From positions 1-36,637 of the forward strand of contig JAUIIP010000005.1 in the NCBI GenBank assembly GCA_030431555.1: DNA of 36,637 nucleotides, in the 5' to 3' direction. The notes beneath the pieces were generated by a model that saw only the letters and a program-made list of their open reading frames with translations, ran no database searches and was not told the origin of the DNA. Shown here piece by piece: positions 7,927 through 16,290 of this stretch. Numbering within the stretch: the first letter of the stretch is position 1; every line of letters begins with the position of its first letter. Both the position numbers and the translations under genes were made by a program. Origin of the DNA: a bacterium. GTDB lineage: Bacteria; Bdellovibrionota_C; UBA2361; SZUA-149; JAGRAN01.

Positions 7927-9129
7927 ATGTCGCTGTTCGAACGCATCATTGCACACATTGTCTCGGACGCTGCAAAAGAGCGAGCCAGGGACCGATTGCT
8001 GCGCTTCGCCGCAGCGCTGCCCCCATCTCTGGTGCGCTCCAGTGCAAGAGGTCTTGCCGCGCTGCCAAGCGTTAAGAACGGGTCTGCGCCGGAGACGCTT
8101 TTCTTTTTCGTAACCAACAAGTGCAACCAGAGCTGCATCCATTGCTTCTACGCAGCAGAACTTAATGTTCCCCAACAGGGAATGACCTTAGAGAACATTC
8201 AAACGATGTGCCGCTCGATTCGTGGCAAGGTATCGACGGTCTTCCTCTGTGGCGGAGAGCCGACTACGCGAAAAGACCTGCCGCAGATAGTTGAAGCATT
8301 TATCGAAGACGCTCTGGTCTCGCGCCTCTTCATTACAACCAACGGCATATTGCGCAAGCGCTTGCTCGAAACTATAGACCGAGCACTCGCCTCCAAGCGG
8401 CAATTTCAGCTTCGAATTCCAATCTCCCTCGACGGTTCTCAGGAGATACATGACGAGATCCGAAAATCTCCTGGTGGATATGCTCGAGCACTCGAAACCT
8501 TGCATATCTTGCGCGAGCGAGCAGCCGAAGACAGTCGGCTTACACCGCTCGTAACCTCGGTTATTCAAAAGGGCAACGCGGACAGCTTTGTAGACTTTTA
8601 CAAGAATATCCGAGAAGACATCGGATGCGAGCTTCAGTTCATTCTACTCAGACAGGACGGCAGAGATGCCGGCGGACTGGATAAGACAATCCTGCTCGAC
8701 GCAGGCAATGCGGAGGACCTTCTTCCCTCGCCGGATAAATGCGAGCAGATTCTAGGCGCTATTGCCGAATACGAAATGTCGAGGCCTGAAAAATCAAGCG
8801 TGCCACTGCTGCGCTCAGCTTTCGCGAGAAAGCATCTCGAGTTGGTTTCCGAAGCTAAGCCTGTGGCTCCTTGCGTTGCTCCGCGGACCTTTGCCACCGT
8901 TTTTCCGGACGGAGGCACCTCACTTTGCGAGATCGTTCGTCCCCACGGGAATCTGAGCGAGCACAGCTATGACCTAATCGCGGCCTGGAACTCAGAATCT
9001 GCCAACCAGCAGCGCCAGGCGCTTAGTGCCTGCTGGTGTACCTATCCCTGCGCGCTTCATACGTCGATTATGCGAGACCCGGACGCATTGAGCGACACCC
9101 TTCGCTTAGTTAAGAAGGAGCTAAGGTAG
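7927..9129 (+). CDS. Radical SAM enzyme with a short SPASM-like C-terminal cysteine cluster
   Basis: This 400-residue protein has the radical SAM cluster motif C66-NQS-C70-IH-C73, the GGEPT motif at 109–113 and FITTNG at 135–140. A C-terminal set of cysteines (316, 334, 369, 371, 375), with CVAPRTFATVFPDGG and ACWCTYPC, resembles a SPASM or twitch auxiliary Fe-S site. The first 50 residues are a helical extension. SPASM enzymes modify peptides, sugars or other small molecules. The setting among glycosyltransferases suggests work on a sugar or a glycan-linked peptide, but the substrate cannot be read. AAGGG ends only two bases before the ATG, an unusually tight Shine-Dalgarno spacing. The last 20 bases overlap the convergent GT9 gene. 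Confidence 0.87.
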   Translation: MSLFERIIAHIVSDAAKERARDRLLRFAAALPPSLVRSSARGLAALPSVKNGSAPETLFFFVTNKCNQSCIHCFYAAELNVPQQGMTLENIQTMCRSIRGKVSTVFLCGGEPTTRKDLPQIVEAFIEDALVSRLFITTNGILRKRLLETIDRALASKRQFQLRIPISLDGSQEIHDEIRKSPGGYARALETLHILRERAAEDSRLTPLVTSVIQKGNADSFVDFYKNIREDIGCELQFILLRQDGRDAGGLDKTILLDAGNAEDLLPSPDKCEQILGAIAEYEMSRPEKSSVPLLRSAFARKHLELVSEAKPVAPCVAPRTFATVFPDGGTSLCEIVRPHGNLSEHSYDLIAAWNSESANQQRQALSACWCTYPCALHTSIMRDPDALSDTLRLVKKELR

Positions 9130-10069
9130 AGGCAGAGATATCCTCTAGCCGCTTGTTTAAGACTCTGCTGCCCTCAGTCGTCGGATGCCATTTTTGGGGA
9201 TTTCCGCCCTGAAATACCACACTGGATGGAACTCCAAAGAAGTCCGCTACATGAACCAGTCCGCTGTCGACACTAAACAGCCGGCTGGCCGTTCTCACAA
9301 GATCAACTGTGCGTGGAAATGGCGCAACTCCGACGAGGTTGCGCAGCTTCACTCCACAGCTGTTCTGAATACGCACTGCGGCCTCGCGATCCTGAGGAGC
9401 TCCAAGCAGATAGACCAAGTCGTCTGCCTCGGATGCCGCGCGCACTAGGGCGCACCAAGTCTCTACCGAAAGGCGTTTATAGGCCTGCTGAAACCCGGCC
9501 AGGGCAACTACCACATGAGAGCTTGCCTGGCCCTCCCTGATTGGTGGAAGCTGAAAGCGGTTGCGGGTAAATCCGCCGAACAAATCGTTTGCCTCTTGGA
9601 TCAAGCGAGTAAAACTGCTCAGCTCATGCTCGTCTCGAGAATAAGCAACGGACAAGTCATAGCAATCGCTTCGGCGGTTAACATCGAACCCCGCAAGCCT
9701 TCCTTCCGACTCGGTCATGCGAGCGCTCAGCAGGGCAGAAAGACCAAAGGTTTGCTCCGTATTAATAACCAGCGGATAGCGGTTCAAGCCGGCCAAGCTT
9801 GGGAGCATTGTTTCTGCAGAATCGTAGCAGAGGCAGTCTACTCCTAAATACTCCAGCCAAATTGAATTGCGCTTCTCCGCCAGCCAGTCGACGTCTTTTG
9901 GGTTGATACCAAGTCCAAGAAGTGCGCGAGTAACTAAAACCATGTCGCCTAGTCCTCCGGGTCGGACGATACAAGGACGAGACTTTGACTGTGCAGGAAG
10001 ACGCAGTCTGCGAAGCAAGTACCTCGGGAAAATTTTAGCCGCACCGTCGAGGGTCTTAAGCCACAGCAC
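9110..10069 (-). CDS. Family 9 glycosyltransferase (heptosyltransferase-like)
   Basis: This 319-residue protein resembles ADP-heptose:LPS heptosyltransferases. It has the N-terminal glycine loop RPGGLGDMVLVTRALL (36–51) and, in the second Rossmann domain, FSVDSGLVHVADFFGVPSSV followed by FQGGNPQKWHP, the donor-binding part. It is a little short for the family (usually about 340–360). The start is GTG with GGAGG seven bases upstream. Its first 14 bases overlap the end of the large membrane protein gene, so the two are translationally coupled; its end overlaps the radical SAM gene by 20 bases in convergent orientation. The true sugar could be another heptose or hexose. Confidence 0.85.
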   Translation of the reverse strand: MLWLKTLDGAAKIFPRYLLRRLRLPAQSKSRPCIVRPGGLGDMVLVTRALLGLGINPKDVDWLAEKRNSIWLEYLGVDCLCYDSAETMLPSLAGLNRYPLVINTEQTFGLSALLSARMTESEGRLAGFDVNRRSDCYDLSVAYSRDEHELSSFTRLIQEANDLFGGFTRNRFQLPPIREGQASSHVVVALAGFQQAYKRLSVETWCALVRAASEADDLVYLLGAPQDREAAVRIQNSCGVKLRNLVGVAPFPRTVDLVRTASRLFSVDSGLVHVADFFGVPSSVVFQGGNPQKWHPTTEGSRVLNKRLEDISASTLAPS

Positions 10070-12680
10070 GGCGACGCCTCCAAAATTCGGCGACGACGCA
10101 GAGCAATACGCCTAGCATAGTCAAAACTTTTGCGAATTTGTCGACCGGCTGATCACGGTGGACTACTTCTGTTCGCTCACTCTGCGGAACGAGCAGCATG
10201 AAGCCGTTGACACCCCGGTAAATCGGCACCTCTGCCTGCCACTTAGGATAGTACGAATACTTCAGTAAATGCGGCTTGCCTGGGCAAGAAGTACTTAAAA
10301 TCAAGCGATGAAACCGCTCCTCGACGGAAGCATCGCAGCTCTCAGTAATGCGCTCCGACACGCTCAGTTCACCCGTTGAAGGCAGCATAGAACGCAGCTC
10401 TTCATTTAGGCCGTATACATGGTCGATGAAGTTGCCCCAGTTGCCGCCCTCACCTATCGGCAGCAGAGTGATCGCAGCAAAGGAGTTCCACTCTTGATTA
10501 GGGAGCAAACGCCTAAACTCCAACGGTATCGGTTTGCTGACATCCATCTCACGGCCGTTCGCCAGCGCCCGATAGCCATTTACTCGCATATTAACTTCAT
10601 GCACCCCGGGCGACTTTGCGGCGAGTGGAATAACCACTGCAAAGTTCATCCACTCTTCGGTGTAATACTGTGGATAGGGTTCGTACGATCTACTGGCAAT
10701 GAACAAAGATGGGACTTCCTCCATAGGCTTGCTTATGTCAAAGCCCTCCGGTCCAATCTTCGCTTTTGGGATATTAAAGTAAGTCACAACCTCTCCGCGC
10801 CTAGCCTCCTTCAGCCTCGGCGTCCAACCCCGAGCGGTAAGGTGCCGGCCGCTGTACCACAGCCGTGTGAGGTAATTGACGAAGTCCATTGGATCGACTG
10901 CGGCCTCGCGATGCGCACCGGCTTTCAACACGGCGATCGCCTGATTTCGCAGATCGTCAAAGGCCGGCAAAAACAGAATCAGTTTTTCTACATCGGCGGC
11001 ACTGACAAACATCGGATGTCCGTCGAATACCTCGACCATTGGCGACTTCTCATTGCGCTTATACAGCGCGGTAAAGCGGCCCTGAAACAACTTCTCAAAC
11101 CTTCCGCTCGCTTCAATTGCTCGCTGGTTCTCCTCCCTCGCCGCGATGTGATAGTCCACACCGAGTGCCCGCATCATCTCGGCACCGGCTTCGATATCCT
11201 TCTCGGGCATAATTGAGCCCCTTGGCCAGCCGGCGCAGGTATTGCTCATCAAGCATTGGAGAAAATACGGTATCCCGGGGAGTGTCGCCGAGTTTACGAT
11301 TCCGCCTTCGATAATGTTGTGATCTGTTAGCCAAGGCAGCAGTTCAAATTCACGAACCGTACCGAAAAGCTTGTTGTTTCGGTCGGAGGACTCGAAGGAA
11401 ACTCTGGATTTTGGCTCATTGCGCAGCGTGCTGACCAAGGCTGCGAAATCACCACCTCCCTGCTTCGCCTCCACTCCCGACATATTCCACGTCATCCAGC
11501 CGCGAATATCGCGAAACGCCTCTTCCGAAGGAATTAAGAATCCAATTCCAAGAAACATTAAAATGGTGAGCAGCCGAAAGCCGCGAGCGAAGACTGTTTC
11601 AAACAATGCGATCAGCAGCAAATAACCCGACATGTAAAGACCCGGCCAAAGTCTAATATTGGAAAAGACGATTTCACTAAAAACGCCGCGGGCGCTGATC
11701 AAAAACAACTGAAGCAGCAAAAATACTGAGGCTACGACCAGCAGCGGACTATAAATTTTCTTGAAAAAGAGCGTGCAAGTCAGTAGTGCGCAGAGTCCTG
11801 CTGCAACGACCTCCGTGCGTGTAAGTGAATCGAGAAAGGACCAATTCCAATCTCCGCCAAAGTCTGCTGCCCAACTGCGGTAGTGCATCAGGGGGATCAA
11901 CCACCAGGAGCTAAGTAAAAACCCCGCGACGGCGTTAAGATAGAATGGTGCAAGCTCCTGCGCGCGCTCCCTGCCTTTCCAAACAAGCCAGAGGTCAACG
12001 ATAAAAATAGAGAACCCGAACATTGCCAAAAACAGCGCCACGTAGAAATGCGAAAGCAGTGTCGCGGCAGCGGCGACTGAGGCAGCGAGTGAAAAACGCT
12101 TCTCCATCCGAGCACGAGAAAGCAATCCGAGAGCGATTATGCCTATTACAAACGCCCAACCGTTTGCCACCATCCCAGCTAATGTAGAAAATGCGTTTCC
12201 GCCCCAAACGACAAACCCCTGAGTGTGAAGAAAGCTCACAGCAAGCAGCGAGCCGACGCCTGCAGTCACAAGATGTCCGCCGGCAAAGCGCACTCCTAAG
12301 AACATCGCCGGCGGCAGCAGGAACAACGGGGCAACGGCAAACAATTTGTAGGCGACTTTGGGTTCAATAAGCTGGGCCACCAAGGCACCAATCAGATAAG
12401 GAAGCGGGAAATAGAACTGAAAGAGTTCAAATCCCGCCCAAAGATCGTATGAATAGTGAATTATACTCAGGTCCGCGGACAATGCTCCGCTCAGACTCTT
12501 AATCAAGACCGGATGGGCTGGGTTATCGCCACCCGTAGGAGTCGTCGGTGTGAACAACAGCTCAAGCGGAGTGTTCAGCAGTATGATAAAACTTCCAAGC
12601 AGCGCTAAAGCACTTGCGCCGCAGAGCCGGAGAAGATTGAATCCTGGTATGCGAACAAGCGCTGAAGGCTGATCACTCAT
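10056..12680 (-). CDS. Large multi-pass membrane protein, GT-C/PTPS_related-like
   Basis: This 874-residue protein has roughly eleven membrane spans in residues 15–385, a large soluble region of about 450 residues (390–845) and one last span near the C-terminus (VLTMLGVLLCVVAEFW). The early loop GGDNPAHPVLIKSLSG and FYFPLPYLIGALV are the kind of acidic/His loop seen in GT-C polyprenyl-phosphate-sugar transferases and in the '6-pyruvoyl-tetrahydropterin synthase-related' membrane family. The soluble part should face the periplasm. It probably moves a sugar from a polyprenyl carrier to a glycan or protein, by inference from fold and context. It overlaps the GT9 gene downstream, and its start lies five bases from the start of the divergent UbiA-family gene. 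Confidence 0.7.
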   Translation of the reverse strand: MSDQPSALVRIPGFNLLRLCGASALALLGSFIILLNTPLELLFTPTTPTGGDNPAHPVLIKSLSGALSADLSIIHYSYDLWAGFELFQFYFPLPYLIGALVAQLIEPKVAYKLFAVAPLFLLPPAMFLGVRFAGGHLVTAGVGSLLAVSFLHTQGFVVWGGNAFSTLAGMVANGWAFVIGIIALGLLSRARMEKRFSLAASVAAAATLLSHFYVALFLAMFGFSIFIVDLWLVWKGRERAQELAPFYLNAVAGFLLSSWWLIPLMHYRSWAADFGGDWNWSFLDSLTRTEVVAAGLCALLTCTLFFKKIYSPLLVVASVFLLLQLFLISARGVFSEIVFSNIRLWPGLYMSGYLLLIALFETVFARGFRLLTILMFLGIGFLIPSEEAFRDIRGWMTWNMSGVEAKQGGGDFAALVSTLRNEPKSRVSFESSDRNNKLFGTVREFELLPWLTDHNIIEGGIVNSATLPGIPYFLQCLMSNTCAGWPRGSIMPEKDIEAGAEMMRALGVDYHIAAREENQRAIEASGRFEKLFQGRFTALYKRNEKSPMVEVFDGHPMFVSAADVEKLILFLPAFDDLRNQAIAVLKAGAHREAAVDPMDFVNYLTRLWYSGRHLTARGWTPRLKEARRGEVVTYFNIPKAKIGPEGFDISKPMEEVPSLFIASRSYEPYPQYYTEEWMNFAVVIPLAAKSPGVHEVNMRVNGYRALANGREMDVSKPIPLEFRRLLPNQEWNSFAAITLLPIGEGGNWGNFIDHVYGLNEELRSMLPSTGELSVSERITESCDASVEERFHRLILSTSCPGKPHLLKYSYYPKWQAEVPIYRGVNGFMLLVPQSERTEVVHRDQPVDKFAKVLTMLGVLLCVVAEFWRRRRAVA

Positions 12681-12685
12681 CTAAG

Positions 12686-13579
12686 TTGCTCGTGCCGGTG
12701 AATTTATCTGACAACAAATTTCTCTCTGTCCTGCAGCTTCTACGGCCGCACCAGTGGGTAAAAAACTTTCTCATCTTTGCCCCGCTGCTGTTCTCCGGCC
12801 AGTGGTCCGAGTCCCTGTTCTATCTCTCGCTTGGAGCGTTTGCAGCATTCTGCTTGATCTCCTCGGCAGCTTACTGCCTCAACGATGCAGCAGATCAGGC
12901 GCGCGACCGAGAACATCCGGAAAAATGCAGGCGGCCGGTAGCCGCGCAGCGTGTATCGACTACCGAAGCTTATTTGCTGACTGCGGTCCTAACAAGCTGT
13001 TCTCTGGTTCTCGCCTGGAAAATCTCCCAGCCACTGGGGCTGACAATCTGCTGTTACGCGGCGGCCCAGCTCGTCTACACTTTTCTGATTAAAAACATAC
13101 CCATACTGGATATTCTACTGCTGTCTAGCCTGTATGTTTTGCGAATTTTGGCCGGAGTAGCTGCAACAGACATCCATGCCTCGACATGGATAATTATCTG
13201 CACCTGGATGATTGCGCTGATGCTCGCTTCCGGGAAGCGCTTTCTTGAAGTCTCTCGCAGCGGCGCTTCGGCCCATCACGCCCGGCCAGTGCTCGGAAAA
13301 TACTCCCACCACTTTCTGCGGCACTTAATGAGCAGTATGGGGGCAGCGACTCTTGTTTGCTATTTGCTGTGGTGCAATGAGACCGTGCAAAGCTCGCGCT
13401 TCAGTTCCGCCGAAGTATTTCCCAGTGGGGCGATAGTTACCTTTTGCCTGCTTCGCTATCAGCTAATGGTCTATCAGAAACAGTTTGACGAGGATCCGGC
13501 AAAGGGGCTGCTCAAAGACATTCAGATACTTGTCGCCGTGCTTCTGTACGTGGCATACATGGCATATGTCATTTACTAG
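12686..13579 (+). CDS. UbiA-family prenyltransferase, decaprenyl-phosphate phosphoribosyltransferase-like
   Basis: This 297-residue membrane enzyme has about eight or nine spans. LLRPHQWVKNFLIFAPLLFS (18–37), and the Asp-rich site NDAAD at 66–70 with DREHPEKCRRPVA following, match the branch that makes 5-phosphoribosyl-phosphodecaprenol (Rv3806c type) rather than quinone UbiA. A second site lies around LASGKRFLEVSRSG. The product would be a polyprenyl-phosphate pentose donor used outside the cell. The start is uncertain: TTG 12686, GTG 12692 and GTG 12698 are in frame and none has a good Shine-Dalgarno. It overlaps the next gene by 14 bases. Confidence 0.82.
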   Translation: MLVPVNLSDNKFLSVLQLLRPHQWVKNFLIFAPLLFSGQWSESLFYLSLGAFAAFCLISSAAYCLNDAADQARDREHPEKCRRPVAAQRVSTTEAYLLTAVLTSCSLVLAWKISQPLGLTICCYAAAQLVYTFLIKNIPILDILLLSSLYVLRILAGVAATDIHASTWIIICTWMIALMLASGKRFLEVSRSGASAHHARPVLGKYSHHFLRHLMSSMGAATLVCYLLWCNETVQSSRFSSAEVFPSGAIVTFCLLRYQLMVYQKQFDEDPAKGLLKDIQILVAVLLYVAYMAYVIY

Positions 13580-14423
13580 AAGCAGAATTCTGGGGATCGT
13601 CTACTCCCTATTAGCAGCCGTAATAGTTTTTCCGCACTCCTGTGCTGCGGACTACATCTCCCTCACCGCTTCAACGCACAGTAATATCATCGTTGACACT
13701 AAACAGGTTAATGTACAGTTCTTAATTTCTAACCACGGCGACGAACCCGCCCTGAATGTGGCAATTGAATTTCCTCGGCTGACTCGGCAGTTCACGGTCT
13801 CGAACTCAATCGCACCGGGCGAATCAATTACCCACACTGTCGAAATGACTTTCGATGATTTTAGCATATCGCAGCCGGGCCGTTATGTGCTGCCGTTTCG
13901 ACTAGCATATCAAGATGCCAATCTATTTCCTTTCTCTGCCCCCTACTCGGTTGTTCTCGTCTACAACCACGAACCTCCGCGAATGCTGACTATGGGATTT
14001 ATCGGCATTTCCGGAGCCCTGCGCATAGACTTACGGGACAGCAACCGCTCAGTGCTTGAGATACTGAACACCTCTCCCGATACCGTGCGAATTGAAGACA
14101 TCTCCGGGCACAGCGCAACTGAACTTCAGCTAACTCTAACCCCGCCCGACTTGCCGCTCGAACTCAAGCCTGGGGAAAAAGCTACTGTCCCGGTGCTAAT
14201 GAAGCGCACACGAGGCCAAATCGAAGGCTCAAACTATGGTGGACAGATTCTGGTATCAGGAACCGCAGGCGGGTTTCATTTCGTCGAGTCTTCGAGCTTC
14301 ATGGCCAAGATAGTCGGCGAACCGGTAACTTCGCATCACGCGTCCCGAGTCGCCCTGATTGCACTTGCAGTCATTGTGTTGCTCGGTTGGTTCTTTCAAC
14401 GTCGCTCGGCCAAGGGTTCTTAA
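13566..14423 (+). CDS. Secreted, membrane-tethered beta-sandwich protein
   Basis: The protein is 285 residues from the ATG at 13566, which overlaps the end of the UbiA-family gene and starts a clean signal peptide (core ILGIVYSLLAAVIVFPHSCA). The body has two stretches that look like Ig-like or CARDB/NEW3-type sandwiches: QVNVQFLISNHGDEPALNVA followed by IAPGESITHTVEM, and later PPDLPLELKPGEKATVPVLM. A C-terminal membrane span (VALIALAVIVLLGWFF) followed by RRSAKGS anchors it with the tail inside. Coupling to the UbiA-like gene suggests a part in glycan transfer or sugar binding in the periplasm, but there is no enzyme motif. The start at 13485 with its Cys/Trp-rich lead is rejected. Confidence 0.75.
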   Translation: MSFTRSRILGIVYSLLAAVIVFPHSCAADYISLTASTHSNIIVDTKQVNVQFLISNHGDEPALNVAIEFPRLTRQFTVSNSIAPGESITHTVEMTFDDFSISQPGRYVLPFRLAYQDANLFPFSAPYSVVLVYNHEPPRMLTMGFIGISGALRIDLRDSNRSVLEILNTSPDTVRIEDISGHSATELQLTLTPPDLPLELKPGEKATVPVLMKRTRGQIEGSNYGGQILVSGTAGGFHFVESSSFMAKIVGEPVTSHHASRVALIALAVIVLLGWFFQRRSAKGS

Positions 14424-14426
14424 AGG

Positions 14427-14881
14427 GGGTCGAAGACCAGCATAAGCAGGATTCTGTAGACGGCCTCACAGCCGCAGCGGCCATTCATCTAAGCGACGCA
14501 ACCCGAAAACTCACACAACGAGCAGCTGCTGTCCCAAAGCGAACTTCGGGACGGTTTTCCTATTTGGTCTTGCACCAACCGAGGTTTACCGAGCCGCCGA
14601 AGTTACCCCCGACGCTGGTGAGCTCTTACCTCACCGTTTCACCCTTGCCCTGTTTCTCCGGTCGTTCTCTGCTACGCTATCTACTAGGTTTTAAGTAGGC
14701 CGCGCGCTTTACGCACTAGCCCACACACTAGATGAAAGCGACCGGAGAAACAGGGCGGTTTATTTTCTGTGGCACTATCTCTAGGTCACCCTAGGCTCCC
14801 GTTAGAAGCCGATCTGCTCTACGGTGTCCTGACTTTCCTCCCTCCGCAAAGCGGAGAGCGGCCGCAACTGTTCTTCGACCC
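14427..14881 (-). ncRNA. rnpB: RNase P RNA, bacterial type A
   Basis: The reverse strand carries the conserved elements in order: P1 5' strand GGGTCGAAGA (14872–14881), GGAGGAAAGTC (14831–14841), AGTGCCACAGAAA, AAGGGTGAAACGG, GGTAAGAGCTCACC, GTAAACCTC, GACCAAATAGG, TTAGATGAATGGCC and the 3' ACAGAATCCTGCTTATGCTGG. The 3' P1 strand TCTTCGACCC (14427–14436) pairs perfectly with the 5' end and fixes both termini to within a few bases. P12 is much enlarged: an 18-bp perfect helix (14647–14664 with 14739–14756) topped by about 74 bases. The RNA processes tRNA 5' ends. It lies 23 bases after the thiolase gene on the same strand, so its promoter lies within that gene or it is co-transcribed. Confidence 0.95.
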
Positions 14882-14904
14882 GAGCGCAGTCTATCACGCC
14901 CGGA

Positions 14905-16155
14905 TTAGCGCTCCAATATCATCGCGCAAGCCATAGCACCGGCAGCGCAGATTGAAATTAGGCCGCGCTTAGCTCCGCTGCGCTTCATCTGGTTCGCCAG
15001 ACTGGTAACAATTCGCCCCCCGGTGGCGGCAAACGGATGACCCAAGGCAACCGAGCCGCCCATCACATTTACCTTTGAAAGGTCCACCTTTCCCACGGCC
15101 GGTTCTTTCCAGCCCTCTTCCCAGGCTTTGATATTCGCAAGTAACTGAGCGGCGAATGCTTCGTGTATTTCGATATAATCGAAATCGTCAAAGGTCAGAT
15201 TGTTGCGGGCGAGCAGACGCGGAACGGCAACCGCCGGAGCCATCAGCAAACCCTCATTAGGATCAATCGCCGAAAACTCGAAATCACCGACAAAAGCCAG
15301 GGGTTCCTTGCCCTCTTTCGCCGCCCGCGACTCCGACATCAACATCACTGCCGATGCGCCGTCAGTCAACGCACTGGAGTTCCCTGCGGTAAGCGTTCCT
15401 GAGCCGCTCCTATCAAACACCGGCTTTAACTTAGCCAGCTTCTCAATCGATGTGTCACCGCGAACCAAACCGTCGCGGTCAATTCCTTCGAGCGGAGCGA
15501 TCTCTGCGGTCAGCCGCCCATCTTCGGTCGCCGCAAATGCGTTCTTATGACTAGCCAGCGCAATTTCGTCCTGGGCCTCGCGGCTAATTCCAAGCTCCTT
15601 AGCAGTGATCTCCATGTGCTGGCCCATCGTTAAACCTGTGCTCGGCTCAGTCACAGCAGGCGTTGGCGGAAGCAAATCACCCGGTCGAAGCTTAAGCAAG
15701 TGACTCAGCCGCTCTCCCATAGATCGTGCTCTGGATACCTTAAGAAATACGTCAGAGCCGCGTTCGCTGTAGAGCAGTGTCGGCTTCGACATCGATTCAC
15801 TGCCACCTGCAATTGAGCAGTGGCTTTGCCCGAGGTTTATCCGGCGTGTCGAACCGGCGATTGCCACCAAGCCGGAAATGCAATTATTGGAAACGGATTC
15901 CGCATATAGAGTCTTAGGCATTCCAGCGGCAAAGACTATTTCACGTGCCCAGTTCGGCGTTCGGGAATCTAAGAGCACCGTGCTGTAAATGAACTCATCG
16001 ACCGTAGCCGGGTCAACGCCGCTGCGATCAACCAGCGCTTTAAGGGCATGGACTCCGAGCTGCTGAAAACTGTACTCCGTCAGCGCTGTGCCTGCCTTCA
16101 TAAATGGAGTTCGCACTCCCTCAACAATTGCCGCCCTTGAACCTTTGTCAGCCAT
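14905..16155 (-). CDS. fadI: Acetyl-CoA acyltransferase (thiolase), FadI type
   Basis: This 416-residue thiolase has the nucleophile Cys92 in SVSNNCISGLVAI, HEAFA with His331, GHPFAATGGR with His373, and the C-terminal CAAGAMACAMILE with Cys403. The segment RTPNWAREIVFAAGMPK is typical of the FadI (beta-oxidation) branch rather than biosynthetic PhaA. It would cleave 3-ketoacyl-CoA in the cytoplasm, usually with a FadJ partner, but no fadJ is in this window. AGGAGG four bases before the ATG is the strongest ribosome site in the region. The final motif reads AGAMA where the usual form is GGxGA, a mild deviation near the active site. Length is normal. Confidence 0.92.
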   Translation of the reverse strand: MADKGSRAAIVEGVRTPFMKAGTALTEYSFQQLGVHALKALVDRSGVDPATVDEFIYSTVLLDSRTPNWAREIVFAAGMPKTLYAESVSNNCISGLVAIAGSTRRINLGQSHCSIAGGSESMSKPTLLYSERGSDVFLKVSRARSMGERLSHLLKLRPGDLLPPTPAVTEPSTGLTMGQHMEITAKELGISREAQDEIALASHKNAFAATEDGRLTAEIAPLEGIDRDGLVRGDTSIEKLAKLKPVFDRSGSGTLTAGNSSALTDGASAVMLMSESRAAKEGKEPLAFVGDFEFSAIDPNEGLLMAPAVAVPRLLARNNLTFDDFDYIEIHEAFAAQLLANIKAWEEGWKEPAVGKVDLSKVNVMGGSVALGHPFAATGGRIVTSLANQMKRSGAKRGLISICAAGAMACAMILER

Positions 16156-16290
16156 TTAGCCTCCTATTTTAATGCAGCGAGGAGCGTATAAGAGCCTTAA
16201 CTTTAGCAATATTTCTTGTGAAAGCAATAACTTCTGTATCGTACCGCCGCTAGCCCGCCATACGGTGCAGACAGCGCTAACTTTTCTACG

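Noticed and set aside
14387-14698. Rightward open frame across the RNase P RNA
   Set aside because: The stretch is the complement of conserved rnpB motifs on the other strand.
14647-14756. 18-bp inverted repeat considered as ends of a small mobile element
   Set aside because: It sits exactly at P12 between conserved rnpB elements, so a structural RNA helix explains it better.
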